A stretch of 64,000 bases of DNA, taken from contig NZ_MORL01000006.1 of NCBI RefSeq assembly GCF_001870735.1, positions 62,001 through 126,000 on the forward strand, in the 5' to 3' direction. Under the pieces are notes generated by a model. That model ran no database searches and had not been told where the DNA came from. It saw nothing but the letters and a program-made list of their open reading frames with translations. Numbering within the stretch: the first letter of the stretch is position 1; each line of letters opens with the position of its first letter. The stretch is from Arsenicibacter rosenii (lineage in GTDB: Bacteria; Bacteroidota; Bacteroidia; Cytophagales; Spirosomataceae). The position numbers were made by a program, and so were the translations under genes. This document shows positions 48,349 through 57,585 of this stretch, piece by piece.

Positions 48349-50148
48349 ATGCTCCGTACACATACCTGTGGCGAACTACGCCTTGAACACGTAAATACCG
48401 ATGTAATTTTGACGGGTTGGGTTCAAACCATCCGCGATAAAGGAGGCGTTCTCTGGATTGACCTCCGCGACCGTTATGGCATTACGCAGCTTATTCTGGA
48501 TGAGGGCGTGGCTAATACAACCGCTATTCCTTCGGCAGATTTGTTTTCGGTAGCCCGTTCACTAGGACGTGAATATGTGGTAAAAGCTACCGGAACGGTC
48601 ATTGAGCGTAAATCCAAGAACCCGAATATCCAGACTGGTGATATCGAAATCCGGCTCAGTAACCTGGAGATACTGAACCCGGCAAAACTGCCGCCTTTCC
48701 TGATTGAAGATGAAACCGACGGCGGCGACGACCTGCGGATGAAATACCGTTACCTCGACCTGCGCCGGAACAGCGTCCGTAAAAACCTGGAACTACGCCA
48801 TAAAATGGCGCAGCAAACCCGGACTTATATGGACGGACAAGGCTTCATTGAAGTCGAAACACCGGTACTGATTAAGTCTACGCCGGAAGGGGCCCGTGAC
48901 TTTGTGGTGCCTAGCCGCATGAACCCGGGCGAGTTCTATGCCCTGCCCCAGTCGCCGCAGACGTTTAAGCAACTGCTGATGGTGTCGGGTTTTGACCGGT
49001 ATTATCAGATTGTAAAATGCTTCCGTGATGAGGACTTACGGGCCGACCGTCAGCCGGAATTTACGCAGATCGACTGCGAAATGTCGTTCATTGAGCAGGA
49101 AGATATCCTGAACATGTTCGAAGGGCTGGTACGTCACCTGTTTAAAACGGTAAAAGGCATCGACATGGCCGAAGTACCACGGATGACGTATGCCGACGCG
49201 ATGCGTTTCTATGGTTCCGACAAGCCGGACACCCGTTTCGGAATGCGTTTTGTGGAGCTGAAAGGCACGTTCGATACCGTTGACCTGACATCGGGCAAAA
49301 ACTTCGCCGTGTTCGACAGCGCCGAACTGGTAGTGGGTATCAATGCCAAAGGGTGCGCCGGTTATACCCGGAAGCAGGTCGATGAACTGACCGAGTGGGT
49401 GAAACGCCCGCAGATTGGTGCCAAAGGCCTGATCTACGTTCGGTATAACGAAGATGGCAGCCTGAAATCATCAGTTGATAAATTCTATTCTGAAGAAGAG
49501 CTGAAGCACTGGGTAGCCCGCTTTAAGAGCGAAGGCGAAAACTTCGAGCCCGGTGACCTGATGCTGATTATTTCCGGAGAAACCGGCAAGGCCCGCAAAC
49601 AACTGAACGAGCTGCGTCTGGAAATGGGTAGCCGCCTCGGCCTGCGCAAGGCAGATGAATTCAAGGCGCTGTGGGTACTTGATTTCCCGCTGCTGGAGTG
49701 GGGCGAAGAAGAGGGCCGCTGGTTTGCCATGCACCACCCGTTCACCTCGCCGAAGCCGGAAGATATTGCCCTGATCGACACTGATCCGGGTCAGGTACGG
49801 GCCAATGCCTACGATATGGTTATCAACGGAACCGAAGTCGGTGGGGGCTCAATCCGGATTTTCCAGCGCGATCTGCAGGCGCGGATGTTTGATCTGCTGG
49901 GCTTCTCGCCCGAAGAAGCAAAAGCACAGTTTGGCTTCCTGATGGATGCCTTTGAATTCGGAGCGCCGCCACACGGTGGTATCGCTTTTGGTTTCGACCG
50001 GCTGTGTTCGATCTTCGGCGGGGCTGATTCGATTCGTGACTTCATTGCGTTTCCGAAAAATAACTCGGGCCGCGATGTGATGATCGATTCGCCGTCGACA
50101 ATTGCTGACAAGCAACTGGATGAACTGAAAATTAAGACCGTGGTCTAA
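48349..50148 (+). CDS. aspS: Aspartyl-tRNA synthetase
   Basis: Charges tRNA-Asp. The 599-residue bacterial-type enzyme has an OB-fold anticodon domain (about 1-110: [24 protein letters not shown]), then the class II core. Motif 2 reads [23 protein letters not shown], a GAD insertion domain spans about 285-420, and motif 3 is [15 protein letters not shown]. The ATG at 48349 gives the family start; the frame is open nine codons upstream to a TTG. A terminator follows at 50176. The leader has a stem-loop. Confidence 0.95.
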   Translation: MLRTHTCGELRLEHVNTDVILTGWVQTIRDKGGVLWIDLRDRYGITQLILDEGVANTTAIPSADLFSVARSLGREYVVKATGTVIERKSKNPNIQTGDIEIRLSNLEILNPAKLPPFLIEDETDGGDDLRMKYRYLDLRRNSVRKNLELRHKMAQQTRTYMDGQGFIEVETPVLIKSTPEGARDFVVPSRMNPGEFYALPQSPQTFKQLLMVSGFDRYYQIVKCFRDEDLRADRQPEFTQIDCEMSFIEQEDILNMFEGLVRHLFKTVKGIDMAEVPRMTYADAMRFYGSDKPDTRFGMRFVELKGTFDTVDLTSGKNFAVFDSAELVVGINAKGCAGYTRKQVDELTEWVKRPQIGAKGLIYVRYNEDGSLKSSVDKFYSEEELKHWVARFKSEGENFEPGDLMLIISGETGKARKQLNELRLEMGSRLGLRKADEFKALWVLDFPLLEWGEEEGRWFAMHHPFTSPKPEDIALIDTDPGQVRANAYDMVINGTEVGGGSIRIFQRDLQARMFDLLGFSPEEAKAQFGFLMDAFEFGAPPHGGIAFGFDRLCSIFGGADSIRDFIAFPKNNSGRDVMIDSPSTIADKQLDELKIKTVV

Positions 50149-50175
50149 ACCGGTCCGGATACAAAAAAGGCAGGG

Positions 50176-50203
50176 CGGCTCACCGGATGGTGGGCCGTTT
50201 TTG
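50176..50203 (+). terminator. Terminator of aspS
   Basis: CGGCTCACC-GGAT-GGTGGGCCG (one G-U pair) followed by TTTTTG, 27 bp after the aspS stop. Confidence 0.75.
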
Positions 50204-50234
50204 TTTATTTCGCAGACTAACACTACCCGAAACC

Positions 50235-50765
50235 ATGACCTTCCGAAACGCTGTTTCCGCCGACATTGATGCCATTGCCGGGCTACATAGCCGTAGCTGG
50301 CAGCAAACCTACCGGGGTATTTTCTCCGACGATTTTCTGGATAACCGTGTTCTTGCCGACCGGCTGGCCGTCTGGACAAGCCGGCTGGTGAACCCCAACG
50401 AAAATCAGTGGGTGCTGGTGGCCGGAGAAAAGGATAAGCTGCAGGGATTCATCTGTGTATATGGAAAGGATGATCCGGTCTACGGCAGCCTGGTCGACAA
50501 TCTGCACGTGAGCGAAGAAGCGCGCGGAACAGGGCTAGGCAGAACGTTGCTTCAGCGCGCCGCGCAATGGATGTACGAAACGTATGGCACCCGCCATATG
50601 TATCTCTGGGTATATGCCGATAACATCCGGGCGCGGGAGGTATACCGGCATCTGGGCGGGCAGGAGGTAGAGCAGGTCATGCACGAAAACCTCGACGGAA
50701 CCGTGAGTCCGGCCCTGCGCTGCTATTGGGACGACACAACGTCGTTGGCTGGCATTTTAAGCTGA
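50235..50765 (+). CDS. GNAT family N-acetyltransferase
   Basis: 176 residues starting MTFRNAVSADIDAIAGLHSRSWQQTYRGIFSDDFL. The N-terminal SWQQTYRGI and LVDNLHVSEEARGTGLGRTLL (acetyl-CoA motif) followed by YLWVYADNIRAREVYRHLGGQ are characteristic of the YobR/PhnO-like GNAT branch. Substrate unknown. The frame is open 16 codons upstream, but that stretch overlaps the aspS terminator. Confidence 0.83.
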   Translation: MTFRNAVSADIDAIAGLHSRSWQQTYRGIFSDDFLDNRVLADRLAVWTSRLVNPNENQWVLVAGEKDKLQGFICVYGKDDPVYGSLVDNLHVSEEARGTGLGRTLLQRAAQWMYETYGTRHMYLWVYADNIRAREVYRHLGGQEVEQVMHENLDGTVSPALRCYWDDTTSLAGILS

Positions 50766-50848
50766 AATAGGGCTACCGGTGATTTTTAACGTTACATTTG
50801 ACGGCGGCGTGACGACTTCACGCCCGTTAACGTATTTAGTTGATCAGT

Positions 50849-51439
50849 ATGTCAGGAATGAACGAAACCGACATCCGGGATGTCCCGGCAATTATTGCCG
50901 CGATTGATGCACAATCGCAGGCGATAGGCTTTAATCAAAAGTCAGATGATTTATCGGGAGCACTGCTACAGGTGCTGGCGGCCTGTAAGCCGGGTGGTCG
51001 GTTTCTGGAACTGGGCACGGGTGCAGGCCGGGCCACCGCCTGGCTGTTGCAGGGAATGAGTGCGGATGCGGACCTGATTTCGGTGGAGTTTGATGCCGGC
51101 CTGATTGGTATTGCCCGTACCTTGCTGGGGCACGACTCGCGGCTGACGTTACTGGAAGAGCGGGGTGAGGCGGTATTAACCCGGCTGGAACCGTCGGCGT
51201 TTGATATGGTTTTTGCGGACACCTGGCCGGGAAAATACAATCATCTGGAAGAAGCGCTTCAACTGGTAAAAACCGGTGGTTTTTATGTGATTGACGATAT
51301 GCTGCCACAGCCCAACTGGCCGGAAGGCCATGCGCAGAAGGTACAGAACCTGATCGAAACGCTCGAAAACGATCTGCGCTTTAAACGCCTTAAAATGAAC
51401 TGGGCGTCGGGTGTAATCATCCTGGTACGTGTGGCGTAA
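50849..51439 (+). CDS. Class I SAM-dependent O-methyltransferase-like protein
   Basis: A 196-residue protein of the O-methyltransferase (COMT-like) fold. GRFLELGTGAGRATAWLLQGM is SAM motif I, DLISVEFDAGLIGIARTLLG motif post-I, FDMVFADTWPGKYNHLEEALQLVKTGGFYVIDDML motifs II-III with the metal-region Asp residues. Substrate unknown. Start at the ATG 50849 (MSGMNETDIRD); an in-frame TTG lies 9 bp upstream. Ends before a 23-bp hairpin shared with the secreted protease gene. Confidence 0.82.
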   Translation: MSGMNETDIRDVPAIIAAIDAQSQAIGFNQKSDDLSGALLQVLAACKPGGRFLELGTGAGRATAWLLQGMSADADLISVEFDAGLIGIARTLLGHDSRLTLLEERGEAVLTRLEPSAFDMVFADTWPGKYNHLEEALQLVKTGGFYVIDDMLPQPNWPEGHAQKVQNLIETLENDLRFKRLKMNWASGVIILVRVA

Positions 51440-51444
51440 ATACA

Positions 51445-51493
51445 TTCTGAAACAGAAAAGCCAGGCAATCTGCCTGGCTTTTCTGTTTCAGAA
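51445..51493. terminator. Bidirectional terminator, 23-bp perfect hairpin
   Basis: Arms 51445-51467 and 51471-51493 match perfectly around ATC. The hairpin fills the whole gap between the converging methyltransferase (stop 51439) and protease (stop begins at 51494) genes; internal A- and T-runs suit termination both ways. Confidence 0.85.
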
Positions 51494-54400
51494 CTATTGT
51501 CCTTTAATGATTTTGACCGTTTTAACCTGCTGTTGGTTTCGGGCCCGAAGCAGATAAAGCCCGGCAGGTTTCGTCAGCCGTAGCGTGACCGGTTCGTCGT
51601 CTGACGGATTATTAACCAGCAGCTCCGTCAACGTTTGCCCTTGCAGATCGAGCAGCTCAACGGTGAGCGGCAATCCGGCCGATCCGGCAATACGCGCCGA
51701 AACGGCGGGCTGCGTCGTCGGGTTTTCCAGCACCCGTATCGTCAGACCGGTTGATGGTTCTATGACGGCCTCCCTGGCCGAACCGCAGGCCTGACGGAAG
51801 TTGAAGGTCCGGCTAACGATGTTGCCATCTTGCTGGGCATTTAAGATAACATAGTTGTTGTTCGGGTCAGCGACGACCGCTGCTTCAATCGTCTGAACCG
51901 GATTCGTTGTCCAGCCGGTCACGCCGACAGCCATGTACTTAATGGTGGTACCTGTGCCTCCGGTTGTGCGGAAAGTTAGCTGTCTGGTACTGCAATTATA
52001 AAGCGGATCAATAAGGGTAAATACCGATGGAGCCGATGACACTACCGAAATGACAAATGAAATATTGGCAGACAAACCGTATGGGTCATAGGCTGTAATG
52101 CTGACATTGTAGTTGGCGGTATACATTGGCGTACCACTAATAATCCGCGTCTGGAAATTAAAAGATAGCCCGTACGGCATGCCGACCACTAAATAATACA
52201 AAGACTGATCATCAATAAATGCCGGTACCGTATAGCTGAATGCCTGGCCGACCAGTGCGGTCAGGTTAGGTACAGCCGGGGCAACCGGTAGCTGGTTCTG
52301 ACCATTAGCAATGCAGTATTGCCGGATATTAAATTCAGCATTCGTTACGATATTGCTCTGTCGGGCTCTGATCAATATGGTATTGGAGTTAGGATCGTTC
52401 CGGACACCGGCTTCAACTACCTGATTCGGGTTGGTTGTCCAGCCGGTTACGCCAATGGCCATGTATTCAATGGTTGTCCCGTCACCGCCGGCCGTATTGA
52501 ACTTAATGGCACCGGTCTGACAATTATAAGTTGGGGCAATTACCGAAAGAGACGGTGGGGTGTAGGCAAACACGGTCAGATTGAACAGGGCCCTGGTACT
52601 TAACCCGTCTGCGTCTGTTGCAACGATTGTGACAGATGAGACGCCTGTAGCGGATGGAACGCCGCTGATTAGCCTGGTATTCAGAGAAATGCCGTTTGGC
52701 AAGCCCAGAGCCTGATAGGTAACGGGTTGTGAATCGGTGAATTCAGGGAAAAGATACGTAAAAAACTGGCCAAGTGTAGCGCTCTGGTTAGTGAGTGTCG
52801 GGGCAACAGGGCCGGAGTTGGGGGTTTTGTCTTTACAATACGTCCGGATGTCGAACGTCCGGCTCAGGCTAGTATTACCCTGACGGGCGAAGATAACCAG
52901 CGGAGCAAGGTTAGGGTCATTGACTAAACCGGCATCCAGCGTAAATGTTGTTGCGGTTGTCCAGTTTGTAACACCAACCGACATAAACTGAACCGGTTCC
53001 GTATTACCCCCGGTATACTGAAAAACGAATTGCCGGGTAAGGCAGTTGTAGGAAGGCTCAAGCAACACCAGTGGCCCTTGCGGAATAACGGATAATGTAA
53101 AAACAACGCTGGTTGACAGATTGGCCGTATTCGTGGCTGTAACAGTAACCGAAGACGTACCGACTATTGCCGGCGTACCGGAAATCACCCGCGTGGTTGC
53201 ATTATAGGTCAGCCCTGCCGGTAACCCGGCCATACTGTAAGTAAGCGGATAGGTGTCAGTAAACGACGGAATGGTTTTGGCGAACGGAAAACCAACCGTA
53301 AGTGTCTGGCTGCTGATACCACCGGCGGGGGCAGTCGGTGCCGGAACAGAGGCGGCAAAGACTTTCGTGAACCGGATCGGATACGGTTGTCCGACATTGA
53401 CTGTAAACGTAATGGTAAGCGAGCTGGCAACGCCTGTAGCGACCAGACTGGCGGTATTGCCGGTGCCTGCACTTACGGAGATGGAGTTGGCCGGGGAAAC
53501 CGACCATGAAACAATACTGTTATCATTGACATTGAGTGCAAAGGTGCCGGTTCCGGTAAATGCCGAAGGGCCGCTTACGGCGGCTTTGACACTGTTAGTG
53601 GTCTGGGCTCCGCTGCCAAGCGGATCCAGCCAGTCTGCTAAACGGGACTCAACGGCGCCCCCCCCTGCCCACGAGGTATAAAGCCTGCCATAATAATCGG
53701 CAAGCAGGGAAGACGGCGCCCCACAATACGATGGCCCGCCGTGTAATTGCCCGATAATACGTTTGTTTGCATCAAAAAGCGGAGACCCGGAGGAGCCGCC
53801 TTCCGTTACGCCCAGACTTCCCCACGGTACTGTCAGGTGATCATTACCAGTCGTATTGCCATAGCCGGAAATCTGGGTATCGGCACTGGCGAATGAAATC
53901 TTTTTGACATCTCCCTGTGGATGGTGAATGGAAAACGCATTACTGGTGTTGGCATTGGCTTTATTCCAGCCCAGATAAGTGGTATTTACATCGGTCGGAA
54001 TCTGCTGATAAATTTCCATCAGTGCGAAGTCTGACTGATTGTAGGCCGCCCGCAGTGCGCTTCCATTCAGTGTCACAACTTCATTATCTTCCTGGGAAGG
54101 GTTACAGGTGGGGCTCTGATAGTTGAAACGGATCAGCCAGTTCTGTGCCTGACCGATTTCGGCACTGTTAAGGGTCCCGTCATTGTAGCCCGTTCGTACC
54201 CCATTGACATACGTCCCGATATCAATGCAGTGGAACGCCGTCAGCATAAAAGACCGGAAGCTTTGACGGGTTGTATTGACCATAGAGCCGGTACAGAGAC
54301 GGGTGGCCTGATCAAGAAGGATCATGACAACACCATCGCCTTCGTTTTGCAGATTGGGGTAGCAGGTCATGTTCAGCTCACAGGAAGCGGAACTGCCGAA

Positions 54401-55006
54401 TACCTTGTCCATGCTTTTATCCGGGAAAAGATTCCGATAGCCATGGACAACGCCGGACAGATGCAAATCGCTGCTTTCGGCTGCCGACAGCGGTTCCCGC
54501 AGTTCAATAATCAACTGCGAACCGGCGATGATATCGGTCCAGTACTGGTTATTGGCCGGATTCTGCGCACTGGTAATCGGGCCGATGACCATTGTTTGGC
54601 CCGGATTGTAGATGTACAGGCTGGCTCCGTCGATCAGGTGAAAGCGGTCGAACAGCAGGTTGAGCGAATACGCTCCCTCTGAATAGATTTGATAGGAATA
54701 GAGCCGGTTGCCGCCGCTTTCAGAACGCTGCCCTTCGGTCGTAATGGTTACGTCGGCGTCCCGTTTAGTCCCGAATCGGAAAGGAACCCCCATTTTTGTG
54801 GCAGCTTCATCTTCGGCCATAAGCTGATCCACCGCAATGGCTGGTAATACCAGCATCGGACTTCCCTGATTGCCGCCGATTCCTGACTTGTCGAAGGAAA
54901 TTCCGGAAGCCGAGCGGCGGGTTAATACCTGAGCGTTCAGGCTGGCGGGTATGACCAGCAACGCTGTGGTAATCAATAAGAAATAGTTACGTAGTCGATT
55001 AATCAT
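51494..55006 (-). CDS. Secreted lysyl-endopeptidase-like serine protease with Ig-like repeats and T9SS sorting domain
   Basis: The 1170-residue secreted protein has a signal peptide (about 1-25) and an N-terminal region to about 190. A trypsin-fold S1 domain follows with catalytic His259 (TAFHC), Asp326 (SDFALM) and Ser406 (GGSSGSP). The disulfide-rich pattern and HHPQGDVKK resemble Achromobacter lysyl endopeptidase. Next come three repeats, each a putative-Ig (He_PIG) domain plus a 75-residue YNC...YC module (modules at about 650-724, 823-898 and 999-1074). A type A T9SS C-terminal domain (about 1085-1170, ending AGLYLLRARNQQQVKTVKIIKG) completes it. It is probably released or surface-bound to digest protein. 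Confidence 0.9.
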   Translation of the reverse strand: MINRLRNYFLLITTALLVIPASLNAQVLTRRSASGISFDKSGIGGNQGSPMLVLPAIAVDQLMAEDEAATKMGVPFRFGTKRDADVTITTEGQRSESGGNRLYSYQIYSEGAYSLNLLFDRFHLIDGASLYIYNPGQTMVIGPITSAQNPANNQYWTDIIAGSQLIIELREPLSAAESSDLHLSGVVHGYRNLFPDKSMDKVFGSSASCELNMTCYPNLQNEGDGVVMILLDQATRLCTGSMVNTTRQSFRSFMLTAFHCIDIGTYVNGVRTGYNDGTLNSAEIGQAQNWLIRFNYQSPTCNPSQEDNEVVTLNGSALRAAYNQSDFALMEIYQQIPTDVNTTYLGWNKANANTSNAFSIHHPQGDVKKISFASADTQISGYGNTTGNDHLTVPWGSLGVTEGGSSGSPLFDANKRIIGQLHGGPSYCGAPSSLLADYYGRLYTSWAGGGAVESRLADWLDPLGSGAQTTNSVKAAVSGPSAFTGTGTFALNVNDNSIVSWSVSPANSISVSAGTGNTASLVATGVASSLTITFTVNVGQPYPIRFTKVFAASVPAPTAPAGGISSQTLTVGFPFAKTIPSFTDTYPLTYSMAGLPAGLTYNATTRVISGTPAIVGTSSVTVTATNTANLSTSVVFTLSVIPQGPLVLLEPSYNCLTRQFVFQYTGGNTEPVQFMSVGVTNWTTATTFTLDAGLVNDPNLAPLVIFARQGNTSLSRTFDIRTYCKDKTPNSGPVAPTLTNQSATLGQFFTYLFPEFTDSQPVTYQALGLPNGISLNTRLISGVPSATGVSSVTIVATDADGLSTRALFNLTVFAYTPPSLSVIAPTYNCQTGAIKFNTAGGDGTTIEYMAIGVTGWTTNPNQVVEAGVRNDPNSNTILIRARQSNIVTNAEFNIRQYCIANGQNQLPVAPAVPNLTALVGQAFSYTVPAFIDDQSLYYLVVGMPYGLSFNFQTRIISGTPMYTANYNVSITAYDPYGLSANISFVISVVSSAPSVFTLIDPLYNCSTRQLTFRTTGGTGTTIKYMAVGVTGWTTNPVQTIEAAVVADPNNNYVILNAQQDGNIVSRTFNFRQACGSAREAVIEPSTGLTIRVLENPTTQPAVSARIAGSAGLPLTVELLDLQGQTLTELLVNNPSDDEPVTLRLTKPAGLYLLRARNQQQVKTVKIIKGQ

Positions 55007-55019
55007 GCACCTCAGTCAA

Positions 55020-55027
55020 CAAAAATA
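55020..55027 (-). promoter_or_regulatory. -7 promoter box for secreted protease
   Basis: On the minus strand TATTTTTG, exact match, 13 bp upstream of the ATG at 55006, giving a very short leader (about 6-8 nt). Confidence 0.4.
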
Positions 55028-55139
55028 TCTACGAAATTACGCCTTTTTTTTGAGGCTTTTGTGTTAAATAAGAAAAGGAACTGCTTATTGATTACAGATG
55101 AAAACATGGCTTTAAATCTGTATACGCTGACATTCGATT

Positions 55140-55832
55140 ATGTTACATAAAACACGGGGGATTGCTTTAAGCTATATACGTTATCGGGAGACGTCGATCA
55201 TTGCCAGGGTTTATACCGAGGCGTTTGGTCTTCAGAGTTACGTGGTCAATAATGTACGTTCGGCCAAAAGCAAAACCAATAAGATTGCCTTGTTTCAGCC
55301 GATGACCTTACTGGACATGGTTGTTTATTACAAAGACGACCGCGACCTGAACCGGCTCTCGGAAATTAAGACGCTGCATCCCCTGCAAAGTATCCCGTTT
55401 GATATCGCAAAATCCGGCATTGCCCTTTTTTTGACCGAAATGCTGACGAAAAGCCTGAAGGAAGAGTCGGGAAACCCGATGCTTTTTCAGTTTTTGCTGG
55501 AGTCAATTCTTTTGCTGGAACATCTGGAAACGGGTTATGAAAACTTTCACCTTGCGTTTCTGGCAAAACTGTCGGCTTATCTGGGTTTCGGCGCCGAAAA
55601 TGCCCGTGAGTTTGAACAGCAGCTCCGCGAACATTCCTACCCGTTTCTACCCAATGCCGAAACCGAACTGGCGCTGAACACCTTACTCCGCCGTCCGGTT
55701 GGTACCGCTGTCCGGCTGTCGCGCGCTGATCGCCTGAATCTGCTGGAAGCTCTGGTGGCCTATTACCGTATCCATGTGGATGCTATGGGCGAGATTAAGT
55801 CGCTGGCGGTATTACACGAAGTCATGAGCTGA
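55140..55832 (+). CDS. recO: DNA repair protein RecO
   Basis: Works with RecR and RecF to load RecA on gapped DNA. In 230 residues the OB-fold start MLHKTRGIALSYIRYRETSIIARVYTEAFGLQSYVVNNVRSAKSK and DMVVYYKDDRDLNRLSEIKTLHPLQSIPFDIAKSGIALFLTEML are the Bacteroidota RecO pattern; the helical domain follows. The zinc-finger cysteines of some RecO proteins are missing, as is common in this phylum. Divergent from the protease gene. Confidence 0.92.
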   Translation: MLHKTRGIALSYIRYRETSIIARVYTEAFGLQSYVVNNVRSAKSKTNKIALFQPMTLLDMVVYYKDDRDLNRLSEIKTLHPLQSIPFDIAKSGIALFLTEMLTKSLKEESGNPMLFQFLLESILLLEHLETGYENFHLAFLAKLSAYLGFGAENAREFEQQLREHSYPFLPNAETELALNTLLRRPVGTAVRLSRADRLNLLEALVAYYRIHVDAMGEIKSLAVLHEVMS

Positions 55833-55886
55833 CGGAGATTTTTGTAAGATATTGGCATAAAGTAGCTATTCGCGATAGCTTTTGGC

Positions 55887-55894
55887 TAATTTTG
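55887..55894 (+). promoter_or_regulatory. -7 promoter box (TAATTTTG) for mazG
   Basis: Exact TAnnTTTG match, 28 bp upstream of the mazG start. Confidence 0.5.
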
Positions 55895-55922
55895 CAGGCC
55901 TTATTTCATACGAAACAACCTG

Positions 55923-56738
55923 ATGATGAACGCTCCTTTTGAAGCCATGCCATCCCGCCGGCAGGAACAGTTGCTCGCCTTTGATCGTCTGCTGACAATC
56001 ATGGACGAACTGCGTGAACAATGCCCGTGGGATAAAAAGCAGACCATGGCCAGCCTCCGTCACCTGACAATCGAAGAAACCTACGAACTGTCAGATGCCA
56101 TTCTGGACAATGATCTGCCCGAAATCCGGAAGGAACTGGGCGATATTTTGCTGCATATAGTTTTTTATGCCCGCATCGCGTCGGAAACCGATACGTTTGA
56201 TATAGCCGATGTTCTGAACGGAATCTGTGAAAAACTGATTTCGCGCCATCCGCATATCTACGGGGATGTCAAAGCGGATACCGAAGAACAGGTAAAGCAG
56301 AACTGGGAGCAGCTGAAGCTGAAGGAAGGCAATAAATCAGTGTTGTCGGGTGTGCCGGGTTCGCTGCCTGCGCTGGTGAAAGCCATGCGGATTCAGGAAA
56401 AAGCACGCGGTGCCGGGTTCGACTGGGAAGAGAAAGAACAGGTCTGGGAAAAAGTAGAGGAGGAGCTTCAGGAGTTTAAGGCAGAGTTTAACGTATCAGC
56501 CGGGCAGGCCATCGATAAGGAAAAGGCAGAGGGTGAGTTTGGCGACCTGTTGTTTTCGCTTGTTAACTATGCCCGCTTTATCGACATCAATCCGGAAACG
56601 GCGCTGGAACAGACCAATAAAAAGTTTATCCGGCGTTTTCAGTACCTGGAAGAACAGGCAAAGCTTGCCGGTAAGGCCCTGAAAGACATGACCCTTGCGG
56701 AAATGGATGTGTACTGGGAAGAAGCAAAACGAAAATAA
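55923..56738 (+). CDS. mazG: Nucleoside triphosphate pyrophosphohydrolase MazG
   Basis: Hydrolyses (d)NTPs to monophosphate and pyrophosphate, clearing non-canonical nucleotides. In 271 residues two MazG domains are seen: CPWDKKQTMASLRHLTIEETYELSDAILDNDLPEIRKELGDILLHIVFYA (EExxE...ExxD metal motif) and a second from about 155 with EFGDLLFSLVNYARFIDINPETALEQTNKKFIRRFQYLE. The tail ends in MTLAEMDVYWEEAKRK. The double-domain form is the housekeeping type. Followed 33 bp later by a phosphoesterase in the same direction. Confidence 0.93.
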   Translation: MMNAPFEAMPSRRQEQLLAFDRLLTIMDELREQCPWDKKQTMASLRHLTIEETYELSDAILDNDLPEIRKELGDILLHIVFYARIASETDTFDIADVLNGICEKLISRHPHIYGDVKADTEEQVKQNWEQLKLKEGNKSVLSGVPGSLPALVKAMRIQEKARGAGFDWEEKEQVWEKVEEELQEFKAEFNVSAGQAIDKEKAEGEFGDLLFSLVNYARFIDINPETALEQTNKKFIRRFQYLEEQAKLAGKALKDMTLAEMDVYWEEAKRK

Positions 56739-56771
56739 ACAGCCTGACACTACCTCACTGATTACACGACC

Positions 56772-57515
56772 ATGCGAATTGCCTTTCTAACTGATCTGCA
56801 CATTGCCGGTGCCGGTGAAACACCTTACGGCGTTGATGTGCGCCGGAACTTCCTGAATGCGCTGGCCTACGTTAAAGATCTTCATCCGAATGTGCTCGTA
56901 CTCGGCGGCGACATTTGTTATAACGTTGGCGACGAAGCCATCTATCAATGGGTAAACGAGCAGATCACGGATATGCCCTTTCCCGTGTATGTGATTCCCG
57001 GTAACCACGACGATACGGTAATGCTGTGCGAGCATATGCGGTTTAAACACCACCTGCAGAACGGCGAGTTGTATTATGCTTTACCGCTCGAGGGCTATCC
57101 GGGATTATTTCTGGATACGTCGAAAGGCGAAATGTCAGAAACGCAATGGAACTGGTTCAAAGAGCATTTAGAGGCACTGCGGGATAGTAACGTGCTGGTA
57201 TTCATGCATCATCCGCCGGTAAGGGCGCACGTTGAATTCATGGATGCCAAATACCCCTTCCGGCAGTCGGAGCGTTTTCTGGAGCTGATTAAGGACTTAC
57301 CCTGCCACGTAACGGCACTATGCGGGCACTATCATGTTGAGAAATGGGTGCAGCGGGGAAACCTGACCGTACTGGTTACGCCATCGCTGTATTTCCAGAT
57401 GAAACAAAACACAGAAGAGATCGTGATTGACCATTACCGGCCTGCTATCCGGGAATTTGTCTTTGATTCAGACGGTCTGTACAGCACCGTACATTACCTG
57501 GAATCGGGGAAATAA
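56772..57515 (+). CDS. Cytoplasmic metallophosphoesterase (CpdA-like)
   Basis: A 247-residue calcineurin-type phosphoesterase: RIAFLTDLHIAG, VLVLGGDICY, YVIPGNHDDT, FMHHPPV and ALCGHYHVEKW supply the two-metal site. No signal peptide. The order and length are those of the CpdA/Icc class (3',5'-cAMP phosphodiesterases), but phosphodiesterase activity on cAMP is not proven for most members. Probably co-transcribed with mazG. Confidence 0.85.
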   Translation: MRIAFLTDLHIAGAGETPYGVDVRRNFLNALAYVKDLHPNVLVLGGDICYNVGDEAIYQWVNEQITDMPFPVYVIPGNHDDTVMLCEHMRFKHHLQNGELYYALPLEGYPGLFLDTSKGEMSETQWNWFKEHLEALRDSNVLVFMHHPPVRAHVEFMDAKYPFRQSERFLELIKDLPCHVTALCGHYHVEKWVQRGNLTVLVTPSLYFQMKQNTEEIVIDHYRPAIREFVFDSDGLYSTVHYLESGK

Positions 57516-57528
57516 ACCGTGCAGTCTG

Positions 57529-57580
57529 CGATATACAAAACGCCGCCGGAGCACAGGCTCCGGCGGCGTTTTGTATATCG
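57529..57580. terminator. Bidirectional terminator, 24-bp perfect hairpin
   Basis: Arms 57529-57552 and 57557-57580 match perfectly around ACAG, GC-rich near the loop and AT-rich at the base. It lies between the converging phosphoesterase and guaB genes, 5 bp past the guaB stop. Confidence 0.85.
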
Positions 57581-57585
57581 GGACA

